A stretch of 64,000 nt of DNA, taken from Microcoleus sp. EPA2. Its GTDB lineage: Bacteria > Cyanobacteriota > Cyanobacteriia > Cyanobacteriales > Microcoleaceae. Where the stretch lies: positions 1-64,000 of the forward strand of contig JAHRFD010000010.1 of assembly GCA_020882975.1 (NCBI GenBank), read 5' to 3'. The position numbers and the translations under genes were made by a program. Shown here one piece after another: positions 8,933 to 17,946 of this stretch (position 1 is the first letter of the stretch; each line of letters begins with the position of its first letter). The notes beneath the pieces were generated by a model that made no database searches, was not told where the DNA came from, and saw only the letters and a list, made by a program, of their open reading frames with translations.

Positions 8933-10336
8933 TTAGCGCAACGGCACAAAGTTATAGCCAGAGCTTCCTCCGAGTTTAACTTGTACTAAAATGGGCTTAC
9001 CCGCCCGATCGCCTGTTGACAAAAACTTCACTTCTTCGCTTGCTCCCATTGCCGAGAAATTCGGATTTTTGAGTGCTTGTTGCAACCCTTCCCGCGTATT
9101 ACTTTGCTTCAATCCCGCGATAACAGCTTGAGTCGCGTCAAAACTGGTTGCGGTTCGCCAATTTACTACTCCTCCCCACATCTGGCTGGCATTTTTGGGG
9201 AAAGTGCTACCTGGATTAGTGTCAGGATGCCAGGGAACAGGCAAAACCAGCCCGTCAACGCTCTTTTGCCCATCTTTTAAAGTTTGAAAGGTATACATTG
9301 TCGTGCTGCCGTAGAGTGGCAATTTGCCTTGATTGGTGCGAGCCAAAGAAATCGCGCGATCGATGCGATCGATGTGGGGTGCTAACATCAATCCTTGTGC
9401 GCCTTTGCTGACAGCATCGGCGATCGCACTTTCGGGATTAAAAGAAGGGACTGAAAAGTCGCAAACAGTAGGAACTAATTTACCTCCAGCCGCAGTCAGA
9501 GCAGCCACAAATTCATCTTTAAATGATATGTTATCCGGTGCTTGGGAGTCATAACAAATAGCAATATTAGTTTTGCCTGTTTTGACTGCATATTCTGCTA
9601 AGGGAGCCGCCATGATGCTAATATTGGGGACTGTCCGAAAGATGTAACTGCCAAATCCTGATAGGTTATTAGCAAAGCTAGTCGGTGTCACCATTACCAA
9701 TTTTTCTTGCTGATATATCGGAGCAGCTTCGAGAGATGCATTGCTAGCATTGTGTCCAATTACTGCTAGTATACTCGCATCTTGTGTCAAGGTCTTGGCA
9801 ACATCTCTGACAACTTCTTGACTATTGTCATCGTTGACAATTTTTACTTGCAGTTGTGCGCCATTTATGCCACCGCTAGTATTGATTTGCTCCTGAGCTT
9901 GGGCTACACCTCGGAGGATTTCTTGGGCGACGTTAGGGTTGCTACCAATGGGGACGCTGACAGCAATTTTTAAGGCAGAACCATTGCTGGCTTTGGCATT
10001 ATTTAAATAGATTACCGTTTCTGGATCGTTGCGATTTTGTTGCAGCGAAGCCTGAAATTTTTGCACAGCTTCTTTGTACTCTCCTTTGGCAAAAGCTGTA
10101 ACGCCTGCTTGTTTGTCTGGTGTGGTTTGGGATGTCACCAATATCTGATTTCCTAAACTAATGCGAGTGGCGATCGCACCCGATGGACTCGCACCCGATT
10201 TAGATGTAGGTGTATCTGAACTTTTGGAAGCGAATAAACTTGGAAGGAATTTGGATGCGCCAAATCCAATTAAGCCTAAAATAATGATAAAAACAATGGG
10301 CGGCGGACTTTTTCTTTGGTTAGTATCTTGATACAT
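8933..10336 (-). CDS. ABC transporter-type substrate-binding protein (Peripla_BP_6)
   Basis: This 467-residue protein has an N-terminal membrane anchor (about residues 13-32), a Ser/Thr-rich linker, one TPR-like helix pair (about 80-115) and then a type I periplasmic binding domain (from about 118). Typical features are IAVSVPIGSNPNVAQEILRG, LAVIGHNASNAS and GLMLAPHIDR. This fold binds amino acids or similar ligands, often for LivK-type importers. No transporter genes are adjacent. It may instead be an anchored sensor, which is inference. A good ribosome-binding site (AAGGAG) precedes the ATG. Confidence 0.85.
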   Translation of the reverse strand: MYQDTNQRKSPPPIVFIIILGLIGFGASKFLPSLFASKSSDTPTSKSGASPSGAIATRISLGNQILVTSQTTPDKQAGVTAFAKGEYKEAVQKFQASLQQNRNDPETVIYLNNAKASNGSALKIAVSVPIGSNPNVAQEILRGVAQAQEQINTSGGINGAQLQVKIVNDDNSQEVVRDVAKTLTQDASILAVIGHNASNASLEAAPIYQQEKLVMVTPTSFANNLSGFGSYIFRTVPNISIMAAPLAEYAVKTGKTNIAICYDSQAPDNISFKDEFVAALTAAGGKLVPTVCDFSVPSFNPESAIADAVSKGAQGLMLAPHIDRIDRAISLARTNQGKLPLYGSTTMYTFQTLKDGQKSVDGLVLPVPWHPDTNPGSTFPKNASQMWGGVVNWRTATSFDATQAVIAGLKQSNTREGLQQALKNPNFSAMGASEEVKFLSTGDRAGKPILVQVKLGGSSGYNFVPLR

Positions 10337-10348
10337 AATTTATTCTCC

Positions 10349-10549
10349 TTATTGTTTAATTAATTTCCCATATATTCGGATATTGGGAGAAGCAAGGGAA
10401 GCGAGAGGAGTAGCGAATATTGTTAACATAATCAAACCAGCGGTATAAGTCAATTCATATAATTCATTACTTGATTTCATAAAAGTCATAATAAATGCTA
10501 GGCTGATGATGGCACTACAAGTAAGTGCGATCGACTTTGGTAAATTCAT
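10349..10549 (-). CDS. Small membrane protein
   Basis: The ATG at 10549 is preceded by AAGGAAA at good spacing and gives 66 residues. A longer frame would add nine residues without such a site. Two hydrophobic segments (about 5-22 and 33-52) predict an inner-membrane protein. It ends 13 bases before the binding-protein gene and may be co-transcribed with it. I do not recognise a family. Confidence 0.6.
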   Translation of the reverse strand: MNLPKSIALTCSAIISLAFIMTFMKSSNELYELTYTAGLIMLTIFATPLASLASPNIRIYGKLIKQ

Positions 10550-10602
10550 GTAGTTTCCTTGAGCTATTCGTGTCATTAATCATCCGAGGACTTTAGCTAT
10601 GA

Positions 10603-10624
10603 GCCAGGGAATTCATTCCCTGGC
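10603..10624 (-). terminator. Hairpin downstream of cbiQ
   Basis: A perfect 10-base stem (GCCAGGGAAT / ATTCCCTGGC) with a two-base centre lies between cbiQ and the small membrane gene. It is placed to end the cbiMNQ transcript, but there is no long T-run, so it may be a repeat hairpin. Confidence 0.45.
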
Positions 10625-10687
10625 GGACTGGCGGACTAATAGGCAGAACCTAGAAACCATTATATTCAGGTATCTAGCAGCATAAAT

Positions 10688-11488
10688 TTACCGTATAAAT
10701 AACACACTTAACAAAGTTAAAATCGTGCATCCAAACACCGCTTCAAATGTATATCTTCGCGAAGGTTTGTAAGGGGAAGAATGCCAGACGCGCAGTTCTC
10801 CATTAAAGCCGCGCGAGGCTAAACTCAAGGAAACTTGACGGTAGTTTACCAAAGTTCGCTGAAGTAATTGGCCGATTAAAATGCCTAAACTGCGCATTCC
10901 TAGTTTCCAAGTGCGGTAGCCACAGCGAGAGTTTTGGGCTACCCAAAGTTCCTCGGCGATCGCCCATAAGCTAAAAATAAACCGATACATCAACAACAGC
11001 AATTCTGTCAGCAAGGGCGGAAACCGCAATTGTCGGAGAATTTGCAAGGTTTCTGTGAATGGCACCGTCAGCAGGATGAAATACATACAGCTTGTCGATG
11101 CCAAAGTGCGCGGCAATAACAGGCTCACTTGGTATAATCCAGTGTTGCTCACATACAGATAAAAATTGCCGATGCTAATCCCCCAACCTTGCCAAATATC
11201 CGCGTGTATTGCCTGGATTTGATTTAACTGAATTGCACCAATAACAAACGCAGGCAAACTTGTGAGTAAAAACATCAACGGTAGCGACAGCAACCGCAGG
11301 TAAAGTTTCCCTGGAATGCCCGCATAGATGACGATCCAGACTGCTAACCAAAGGGCGATCGACAATTGGACGATCGCCCCAGAAACCAGAGACAGAATCA
11401 AAAGGGCGATCGCAAAGGATAATTTGTGAGTTGGCGGCAACCCGCGCAAACGATTAGTGTAAGCCAGACTATCAATCTGATGATTCAT
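10688..11488 (-). CDS. cbiQ: Cobalt ECF transporter transmembrane component CbiQ
   Basis: This 266-residue EcfT-type protein has several hydrophobic helices and cytoplasmic coupling segments. LLQRTLVNYRQVSLSLASRGFNG holds the Ala-Arg-Gly signature (here SRG) that docks the ATPases. It is the last gene of cbiMNQ, below the cobalamin riboswitch, so cobalt is the likely ion. No CbiO ATPase gene follows. The next 100 bases hold only a hairpin, so the ATPase must be encoded elsewhere or shared. Confidence 0.9.
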   Translation of the reverse strand: MNHQIDSLAYTNRLRGLPPTHKLSFAIALLILSLVSGAIVQLSIALWLAVWIVIYAGIPGKLYLRLLSLPLMFLLTSLPAFVIGAIQLNQIQAIHADIWQGWGISIGNFYLYVSNTGLYQVSLLLPRTLASTSCMYFILLTVPFTETLQILRQLRFPPLLTELLLLMYRFIFSLWAIAEELWVAQNSRCGYRTWKLGMRSLGILIGQLLQRTLVNYRQVSLSLASRGFNGELRVWHSSPYKPSRRYTFEAVFGCTILTLLSVLFIR

Positions 11489-11502
11489 GCCAAAGTCTTC
11501 CA

Positions 11503-11553
11503 GTCCGCGCAGGCGGACTTTGTTTGTGTAGAAGCGAATTCTATTCGCCGTTT
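11503..11553. repeat. Dispersed repeat, copy 2
   Basis: AGTCCGCGCAGGCGGAC followed by TTTGTTTGTGTAG and a small inverted repeat (GCGAATTCTATTCGC) matches the copy at 8141-8191 in the same orientation. It fills the spacer between cbiQ and cbiN. Confidence 0.6.
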
Positions 11554-11573
11554 ATTCACCGTTTATTCGCGAT

Positions 11574-11906
11574 TCATTCCAACGGCGATTTATCATCAGA
11601 TTTCTGAGATTCCGTGCGCCCTTTATAAAGCCCGATCGCATATCCGATCGCACCAGCCCCCAGTGCAGCTTGAGTTGCAAATAATAGACTAGCAATTTCG
11701 CCACTAGCAGGCTCAAACAAATGATTGAACCAAGGTTTATAATCCGGTTGAATTTCCGTAATTGCTTTCTGAGCCTCCCCATCAGCGCCGCCATATTCAC
11801 CCCGTACAAAAACTAGAGGAATAACAGTAAGGCCAATAACACCAATTACTAACAGCCAATTTTGTTGTGAAGTAGCTGGCTGATTTTTCGTCGGTTTTTG
11901 ATTCAT
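11574..11906 (-). CDS. cbiN: Cobalt transport protein CbiN
   Basis: This protein of about 110 residues has two membrane helices (about residues 17-35 and 77-95) around a periplasmic loop with RGEYGGADG and KPWFNHLFEPASGEIASLLF, the typical CbiN pattern. CbiN stabilises and loads metal into CbiM. The stop of cbiM is followed directly by GTGATG. The ATG at 11906 is preferred over the GTG at 11909. CbiN favours a cobalt over a nickel transporter, since nickel systems usually use NikN or NikL. Confidence 0.9.
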   Translation of the reverse strand: MNQKPTKNQPATSQQNWLLVIGVIGLTVIPLVFVRGEYGGADGEAQKAITEIQPDYKPWFNHLFEPASGEIASLLFATQAALGAGAIGYAIGLYKGRTESQKSDDKSPLE

Positions 11907-11909
11907 CAC

Positions 11910-12671
11910 TTAAGACTCCTGTTTCAATAATTTCAGAATTTCCAACTCCGGTTGCCCGTAAGAATGCAGCCAATTCCACACCAATAAAGTCAGCAATCCC
12001 TCACTAATAGCCAGGGGTACTTGAGTAATCGCAAAGATGCCAGCAAACTTGATAAACGAAGCCAAGAAACCACCATTCGCCGCCGGAAAAGCTAACGCCA
12101 ACTGCATCGAAGTCACCACATAAGTCAGCAAATCAGCCAAAGCTGCGCCACAAAAAATTGCCACCCGTTGCCTACCAGTTCTCATCAGCAACTGATAGAT
12201 AAAATACGCAGCAAACGGGCCAACAATCGCCATCGAAAACATATTAGCTCCCAGCGTTGTCAGCCCGCCGTGGGCCAACAAAACCGCCTGAAAAAGTAAC
12301 ACTAAAGCACCCAGTACCGCCATTACAGAAGGGCCAAACAAAATCGCACCCAAACCCGTACCCGTTGGGTGAGAACAACTCCCCGTTACCGAAGGAATCT
12401 TCAAAGCAGAAAGCACAAAAGTAAACGCGCCCGATAAAGCTAATAATAGTTTAAGTTCCGGGTGTTTTGTGGTAATTCGGGCGATCGCCCGCAAACCTAC
12501 CACAAAAAAAGGCAACGCCACAATCCACCAAAACGCAGCCCATTGCACAGGCAAAAAACCTTCTGAAATGTGCATAGCAGCGGCCGGTGTCGCCGAACCC
12601 AAAACCAGATAACAACTCAAGCCAGCCATCAATCCCAGACTGACAACTTTGCGACTTTGCGCCTTCATCAA
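11910..12671 (-). CDS. cbiM: Cobalt ECF transporter substrate-binding component CbiM
   Basis: This 253-residue membrane protein has a signal-like N-terminus ending just before [10 protein letters not shown]. In CbiM/NikM the free N-terminal Met-His of the mature protein helps bind the metal, and further His residues are seen in CSHPTGTG. It is the S-component that captures Co2+. It is the first gene of cbiMNQ and is preceded by a cobalamin riboswitch. Length and motif order are normal. Confidence 0.93.
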   Translation of the reverse strand: MMKAQSRKVVSLGLMAGLSCYLVLGSATPAAAMHISEGFLPVQWAAFWWIVALPFFVVGLRAIARITTKHPELKLLLALSGAFTFVLSALKIPSVTGSCSHPTGTGLGAILFGPSVMAVLGALVLLFQAVLLAHGGLTTLGANMFSMAIVGPFAAYFIYQLLMRTGRQRVAIFCGAALADLLTYVVTSMQLALAFPAANGGFLASFIKFAGIFAITQVPLAISEGLLTLLVWNWLHSYGQPELEILKLLKQES

Positions 12672-12697
12672 GTACCTCGCAGATGAGACTAATTAAA

Positions 12698-12828
12698 CCA
12701 ACGCATCGGCGGGCATCCTGACTCAAAAAGCTAGAGGGCTTTCATTACAGTTGCGGGACAGCGTTGGACTTCCACCAAACTTTCCCCATTACCTCCAATG
12801 GCTGCTCCCCATTAGAACCGACTTGTTA
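12698..12828 (-). promoter_or_regulatory. Cobalamin riboswitch controlling cbiMNQ
   Basis: On the minus strand the leader holds the conserved cobalamin riboswitch blocks in order: CGGTTC, GGGGAAAGTTTGGTG, the B12 box GCTGTCCCGCAACTGTAA, and AGTCAGGATGCCCGCC. CAA and TCGG near 12826 can pair with CCGA and TTG near 12700 to close P1. It ends about 26 bases before the cbiM start, so it probably controls translation initiation or early termination. High cobalamin should switch cobalt uptake off. Confidence 0.93.
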
Positions 12829-12921
12829 GATTGAGTATAGTCGATCGCGCAAATCTGGACTGATATTTTACAAAAATTATTCAACTTCAGTAGATCAAAA
12901 TTACCTATCATCGCTCTATTC

Positions 12922-13016
12922 TCTTTTCTTCTCTGCTTCTCCTTCGCGTCCTTAGCGTCTTCGCGGTTCGTTTAATAAATAATAATTACCAATTACCAAT
13001 TACCCATTACCAGGTA
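12922..13016. repeat. Spacer repeats (TTCGCG family and heptamers)
   Basis: A CT-rich stretch ending TTCGCGTCCTTAGCG and TCTTCGCGGTTCG belongs to a dispersed family also seen near 23900, 37090 and 45770. It is followed by tandem heptamers (ATTACCA) at about 12988-13013. No gene is present. Confidence 0.55.
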
Positions 13017-13072
13017 AATATCACCAAACAGAGAAAGGCTATAATCTTAAGTAAGTTTGGAGGAAAGCCCCA

Positions 13073-13876
13073 ATGTTAAAGTACAACTTGCCGAGGAACT
13101 TGCCCTCAGCCGACGAACTACCAGACTCCGATGAAACACCTGTGGATAACGAACTGCAAGAACTAATACCAGGGTTACTAAAAGCAATCCTGCTCATACT
13201 TTGGTCAGAACGAATGGACTGGTTTTTTGGCATAGATATGGGTATTTATCATCACCCAGACGAACCAGCCATTGTCCCTGATGCTTTCTTAAGTTTAGGA
13301 GTAGAAAGGTTTTACGACGAAGAATTGCGTCCCAGTTACGTGCTGTGGGATGAAAATGTCATGCCACTTTTCGTGCTAGAAGTTGTTTCCCCAACATATC
13401 GCAAGGAATACAGCACTAAATTAGACTTTTATCAAGATTTAGGCGTACTTTATTACGTCATTTATTCTTCCCGTCGCCGTCGCAAACCTCATTTGGAAGT
13501 ACACAAGTTAGTCAACGGGAAGTACGAGTTACAGCTAGGAAATCCTGTTTGGATGCCAGAAATAGGCCTGGGAATTGGTTGTGAAAGGGGAAACTATTCT
13601 GGGGTGACAAGAGAGTGGTTGTATTGGTATGATGCTGATGGCACACGCTATCTGACACCTGAAGAACAAGTGAAACAATCAGCGCAACTTCTTCAACAGG
13701 AAGCTCAGCGCGCCCAACAGGAAGCTCAGCGTGCCCAACAAGAAGCTCAGCGTGCCCAACAGGAATCCCAGCGTGCCCAACAGGAATCCCAGCGTGCTGA
13801 ACAATTAGCTCAACGTTCCGAACAATTAGCTCAACGATTGCGAGAGTTGGGAGTCGATCCTGATAATCTCAATTAA
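13073..13876 (+). CDS. Uma2 family protein with a C-terminal heptad-repeat tail
   Basis: This 267-residue protein has GGAGGAAAG upstream of the ATG. The Uma2 core shows PAIVPDAFLSLGV, LFVLEVVSPTYRKEY with a following Lys, and LGVLYYVIY. From about residue 200 a heptad repeat (AQQEAQR, encoded by near-identical 21-base units) forms a predicted coiled coil that ends in SEQLAQRLRELGVDP. The tail is common in one cyanobacterial Uma2 subgroup and may oligomerise the protein. A strong terminator follows. Confidence 0.85.
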   Translation: MLKYNLPRNLPSADELPDSDETPVDNELQELIPGLLKAILLILWSERMDWFFGIDMGIYHHPDEPAIVPDAFLSLGVERFYDEELRPSYVLWDENVMPLFVLEVVSPTYRKEYSTKLDFYQDLGVLYYVIYSSRRRRKPHLEVHKLVNGKYELQLGNPVWMPEIGLGIGCERGNYSGVTREWLYWYDADGTRYLTPEEQVKQSAQLLQQEAQRAQQEAQRAQQEAQRAQQESQRAQQESQRAEQLAQRSEQLAQRLRELGVDPDNLN

Positions 13877-13894
13877 TTGCAAAACTTCGTTCTT

Positions 13895-13928
<34 letters not shown>

Positions 13929-14027
13929 TAGCAATCCTAAATCATTCATGAGGATTTGTAGGGGTAGTGCCCCTGTGCCCACCCCAGCATAAGCGGGGGC
14001 AACCACGGGGCCAAGAGCCCCTACTCT
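13929..14027. repeat. Dispersed repeat
   Basis: ATAGCAATCC, GAGGATTTGTAGGGGTAG and GTGCCCCTGTGCCC form the inverted counterpart of the repeat near 2822-2878. A second arm (GGGGCCAAGAGCCCCTAC) closes a hairpin-like unit of about 80 bases. No gene is present. Confidence 0.55.
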
Positions 14028-14033
14028 ATTTTG

Positions 14034-16169
14034 TTATTTCTGCGGGCATTTCGGATGAAGGCCACCCTGCAAACAAATATAAGCAATTTGACTTTGCTCT
14101 AAATTTTTAGCATCACCAAAATCAACTCCTTGCAATCTACCCGATTTAGCACCCCCAGGACTTTGAATAAATTGATCCGAAGTATCTTTCCCTATAAACA
14201 CCGCACCTTTAAAATTCGCTCCGGCTACATTCGCGCCCCTAAAATCAGCCAAACTCACGTCCGCATTCCGCAAGTTAGCATTTTGCAATCTTGTATCTTT
14301 TAAATTAGCGTTTGTGAGTTTAGTTGAACTCAAATCAGCTTTTTGCAAGTTGGCACCGTTCAAATCTGCACCGGATAAATTAGCACCTTGCCATTCTGAT
14401 TTTTCTAAATTGGTCAAGGACAATTGAGCGCCTTGAGCCTTAACTTTCCCCAAACGCGCACCTGATAAATTCGCTCCATAAAAATTCGCACTCCCGATAT
14501 CTGCACCAGTAAAACTAGCATCTTTTAACATAGCTTGCTGCAAATTTGTCCCGATTAAAATAGCACTGCTAAAATTAGCTGAATTCAAATTGCCATTGGA
14601 AAAATTAGCTTTGTTCAAGACAGCGCGCACAAAGCTAGTGCGATTCATTACAGCACTATTCAAAAATGCTCCGGTCAAATTTGCCCCTTCAAAATTGGCT
14701 CCACTCAAGTCAGAAATCCAATCGTCAAATGTACCTGGTCGCCTGTCTTCTCCGGTGCCATAGAAGCGAGTTCCCTGCAAGCTGGCATTGGTTAGACTAG
14801 CATTTTTTAGCTTAATTCCAGACAAGTCAACTTTGTCTAATACTAATGTAAATTGACCAGGACCGGCCGCACTTTGGCTTAAATCAGTGCGACTCAAATC
14901 TACGCCGTTGAGCTGGCTGCTATACACTGTGAGAATTTTGCCGATCGCCCTTTGTACTGTGCGCTGACGGACTGCGGCTAACTCCCGTTCCTGGGTCTTA
15001 CCGCCGTAGCGGAGGGAATCGAGGTCGTTGCTAAAAGCTTGGTTTAACCGCTGCAAGTAAGGCAAAGATGAAGGTCCGGTACTGACTAAAGCTTGCTGGA
15101 TCGCATCTAGCATAGTGCGATTGTCTTCTTGAGCTAGTAAATCGGTTAGCAGCGGTACGGCGCGGGAGTCTTCCACTGTTCCCAAGGCTAAAATTGCCGA
15201 TCGCCGCCCGGAGGTCCCGTTACCAGAATTAGGAGATAATTTATTAACTAAAGCTAAAAATATTTCGTCATTTCGCTGCCGAGAATCTCGTAAATTTGCT
15301 TGACTTTGAATATAGACTTGAGTGCCAATAAACAGAGTGAAAATCAATCCCGCAGTACCAATGGTAGCAATCACTAAAGTCGCCCCCGGATGTTGGCGAA
15401 TCCAGTGCCACAAACTGTCATTTTCTGTGGTCTGTGTTTCGGGAGTCAAGACCAAAGCGGCAATCTGGGCATCTTCCTCAGTCCAATCTTGACTTTTCAC
15501 CGGAGTGATAGATGATTCGTTGGATTGAGCATTGACGACCAAAGTATTCGCGAGGCGATCGTGTCCAGTTTTTCCGTGGTGGCGAAAAGCAAAAGCCCCA
15601 TCTACCAGTATTGCCAAGCCACCAAGCCCCCCTAAAATGATCAAATCTGGAAAAGCACCACTCAAGCGCCACAAGCCGTAAGCGACACCCAGAGGCACTC
15701 CCCAGCGTCCCAAACTTTCCCGAATCAGGACTCGCACCAAACCCGGAGGAGTACCCGAAGCTGTGACAACTTTCACCCCAAACCAGCGTTTAGGCAGAGT
15801 TTGACCGGTTCTGGCGAGTAAAAACAGTTCCCAGGCTGCCAGAACCGCTGGTGCCATCAGCGCCGCGGACCAGAATAGATTAGTCAGGGGTGCGACTCTG
15901 GGGTTGCGATCGCGCACAGGAATCCCTAAAGTACGGGAAACTGTCTCAGAGGCTGCTGCTATTGAGGAGTTGAGTGGCACTGTTTGAGCATCCCGATTCA
16001 CCAAGGCCCCGATACTGAAGGGAACTAGGGCACTAGCTGCGACTAAGGAAATTTCAACTACCCAAGCGCCACACCTGCGCACCAGCAGTGGCATTTGCTT
16101 GGATTGTGAGGGCCAAGACGGATCGGGTTGATTAATGCCACTGGGGGCGGTGGGGCTAGCCATATTCAA
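14034..16169 (-). CDS. RDD-domain and pentapeptide-repeat membrane protein
   Basis: This 711-residue protein has three parts. Residues about 25-215 are an RDD-type membrane domain (LVRRCGAWVVEISLV, TGQTLPKRWFGVKVVTASG, a further helix and HDRLANTLVV). A further helix (about 265-285) leads to a HEAT-like stretch (about 300-400). Residues about 430-690 are pentapeptide repeats (A-N/D-L-x-x), which fold as a right-handed quadrilateral beta helix. The combination suggests a membrane-anchored scaffold, and no enzymatic motif is seen. It is followed in the same direction by no partner. The small membrane gene upstream starts ten bases away. Confidence 0.8.
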   Translation of the reverse strand: MNMASPTAPSGINQPDPSWPSQSKQMPLLVRRCGAWVVEISLVAASALVPFSIGALVNRDAQTVPLNSSIAAASETVSRTLGIPVRDRNPRVAPLTNLFWSAALMAPAVLAAWELFLLARTGQTLPKRWFGVKVVTASGTPPGLVRVLIRESLGRWGVPLGVAYGLWRLSGAFPDLIILGGLGGLAILVDGAFAFRHHGKTGHDRLANTLVVNAQSNESSITPVKSQDWTEEDAQIAALVLTPETQTTENDSLWHWIRQHPGATLVIATIGTAGLIFTLFIGTQVYIQSQANLRDSRQRNDEIFLALVNKLSPNSGNGTSGRRSAILALGTVEDSRAVPLLTDLLAQEDNRTMLDAIQQALVSTGPSSLPYLQRLNQAFSNDLDSLRYGGKTQERELAAVRQRTVQRAIGKILTVYSSQLNGVDLSRTDLSQSAAGPGQFTLVLDKVDLSGIKLKNASLTNASLQGTRFYGTGEDRRPGTFDDWISDLSGANFEGANLTGAFLNSAVMNRTSFVRAVLNKANFSNGNLNSANFSSAILIGTNLQQAMLKDASFTGADIGSANFYGANLSGARLGKVKAQGAQLSLTNLEKSEWQGANLSGADLNGANLQKADLSSTKLTNANLKDTRLQNANLRNADVSLADFRGANVAGANFKGAVFIGKDTSDQFIQSPGGAKSGRLQGVDFGDAKNLEQSQIAYICLQGGLHPKCPQK

Positions 16170-16178
16170 AATTTCCTA

Positions 16179-16505
16179 TTAATTGTCGTTAGTATTTGAG
16201 GAATCTGGAGTAATTATCAATTTATACGCTATGTAGACTAGCACTCCCAGAAGGGCAAGGGTCATCAGGGCAGAAATTAGCTGTACAACTGTATTGAAGA
16301 CTGTCAGGAGAATTATCGCCCCTACGCCAAAGACTGCTACTTGACCTAGTTTGGGGAGGCTTTGAAATTTATGGAGAAACTGATTGTAGTAGGTTTGGAC
16401 GGCGGGGTAGTTGTCTAAATTAATTTTAATTAGTGGCGATCGGTCTAGTCTAGCTTTTAGTTCTCCGAATGCTTGCTGCCAGTTGAAATTATTTTGATAA
16501 TTCAT
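16179..16505 (-). CDS. Small hypothetical membrane protein
   Basis: This 108-residue protein has two adjacent hydrophobic helices (about residues 56-75 and 78-96) after a polar N-terminal half with several aromatic residues. Its stop lies nine bases before the RDD/pentapeptide gene, so the two are probably co-transcribed. I do not recognise the family. Confidence 0.7.
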   Translation of the reverse strand: MNYQNNFNWQQAFGELKARLDRSPLIKINLDNYPAVQTYYNQFLHKFQSLPKLGQVAVFGVGAIILLTVFNTVVQLISALMTLALLGVLVYIAYKLIITPDSSNTNDN

Positions 16506-16661
16506 AAAAAAAAATTGGGGAGTTACTTTAACTGTACCTTTGTCATTCTAGTACGGTCACATTGATAACAGTCACAAGAGCGTGTTCGGAATCGCCGATC
16601 GTCCTCTACCCTCAAAGAAGTGGAAACTTCCGCTATTGTGTTGGGATCAATAAGGATAAAT

Positions 16662-17114
16662 ATGAAGATACACTATCCGTGCGATCGCGCCAGACCGAGG
16701 TTAAGGTCGATCGCCACTTTAACCTTGGCAATGATTTTAGCTGCTGCCGGCACTGTGAGGAGCCAACCGTTACAAATTGCTCCGGGATTTCCCGAACCGC
16801 TGAATATGTCTGGAGTTTCCGGTGGCCCCAACAATAGTGGCGATTGCGGTTTTGTCACCCCAGGGCCAAACCACGTCATCGAAGTAACCCAAGATTTACC
16901 TCACTGGCAGATTGCAGTTCAAACCGCAGGAGCTCCGAGTTTGATAATTCAAGGGCCCAGGGGGCGTTTCTGCGTCCTACCGGCCAATGCGGCTGCGACA
17001 ACGGTAGAATTTTCCGGTTATGGGGATAAGGGAACCTATACTATTTTTGTGGGCGATCGGGCTCAAGGTCAACACCCCTATTCTCTCTCTATTTCTCAGA
17101 AAAAACGAAACTAA
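16662..17114 (+). CDS. Exported hypothetical protein
   Basis: The ATG at 16662 (150 residues) is preceded by AAGGATAAAT. A longer frame from 16620 lacks this site. The N-terminus is a signal peptide (Arg-rich start, then about residues 18-33 hydrophobic, ending VRSQ). The mature part has two Cys (GDCGFVTPG and GRFCVLP) that could form a disulfide, and beta-rich segments ending YTIFVGDRAQG. It probably acts in the periplasm. The function is unknown. Confidence 0.75.
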   Translation: MKIHYPCDRARPRLRSIATLTLAMILAAAGTVRSQPLQIAPGFPEPLNMSGVSGGPNNSGDCGFVTPGPNHVIEVTQDLPHWQIAVQTAGAPSLIIQGPRGRFCVLPANAAATTVEFSGYGDKGTYTIFVGDRAQGQHPYSLSISQKKRN

Positions 17115-17200
17115 AAAAAACAACTGGACTTTAGATCAATATTTGTAATTGGGCATAGGGCATCGAGAAACAGTCAGGTTTGTAGTCATAACTTAAGTCC

Positions 17201-17848
17201 TCAATGCATGATTTGTTCCCTCACCCACTTACGAAACAATCTGAGAGTTTGACTCGTACCCACCGTTTGACTTTGTTCGCAATATTGAGAAATAGCTTCA
17301 ACTATTGGCAAATTGGGAAATATTAAACTAATTTCAGATCCCACATATTTCCCATCTTCAAGCACATTAATTTCAAGCTGATTATTTTCATACCGCCAAA
17401 TCTCCGGTACTCCCAGCGCCTCGTAAGCATCTAATTGAGTCTTGGAAGTTAGATCCACTTCAATTGCCAAATCCGGTGGCGGATCGATAGTTAAATCAAC
17501 GCGCTTTTTACCAATCATTCGAGCATAATTCTGAATATAAAAACAGTTGTCAGGCTCAATTCCCTGCAACATACTCTTGCGCTTGAAAGTAGTCGAACCA
17601 AAACATTCTCGATCGAGTTCGAGTTCTTCGAGTAGAATCTTGACCATATCGCCAATAATTTCTTTATTAAATTCGTGTTCTGGTAGTGGCATCCTAATCT
17701 CCAAACTTCCTTGACTGTAAGCTATTCTAGAGGCACGGTGTTCTCCCAACTCATCTAAAATTGCTTCAAATTCCTGCCAGTTGATATCATGGAACAAGAC
17801 TCTATGTCCAGGGGGTATACTAATTTGTCTTAATTGCAGAGTTACCAT
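17201..17848 (-). CDS. Uma2 family putative endonuclease
   Basis: This 215-residue protein has a good ribosome-binding site (GGAGGTTG) before the ATG. Uma2 features are the opening HRVLFHDINWQEFEAILDEL, GSLEIRMPLPEHE, PPPDLAIEVDLTSK (catalytic Asp and Glu-x-Asp variant) and VPEIWRYENN. The ExD form in place of E-V-x-S defines a common subgroup. The biological role is unsettled. It is monocistronic, convergent with the exported protein gene. Confidence 0.85.
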   Translation of the reverse strand: MVTLQLRQISIPPGHRVLFHDINWQEFEAILDELGEHRASRIAYSQGSLEIRMPLPEHEFNKEIIGDMVKILLEELELDRECFGSTTFKRKSMLQGIEPDNCFYIQNYARMIGKKRVDLTIDPPPDLAIEVDLTSKTQLDAYEALGVPEIWRYENNQLEINVLEDGKYVGSEISLIFPNLPIVEAISQYCEQSQTVGTSQTLRLFRKWVREQIMH

Positions 17849-17946
17849 TTCAACCTCCGATTTATTTAAGTTTATGATAACTTGTTTGTAATGGGAATTG
17901 GGAAGCGGGCCTGGTTGACTTTTAACCCCTAACCAACAACCAATAA

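Noticed and set aside
10577..10687. cbiO hidden after cbiQ
   Set aside because: The stretch is 111 bases with a hairpin and cannot hold an ATPase gene.
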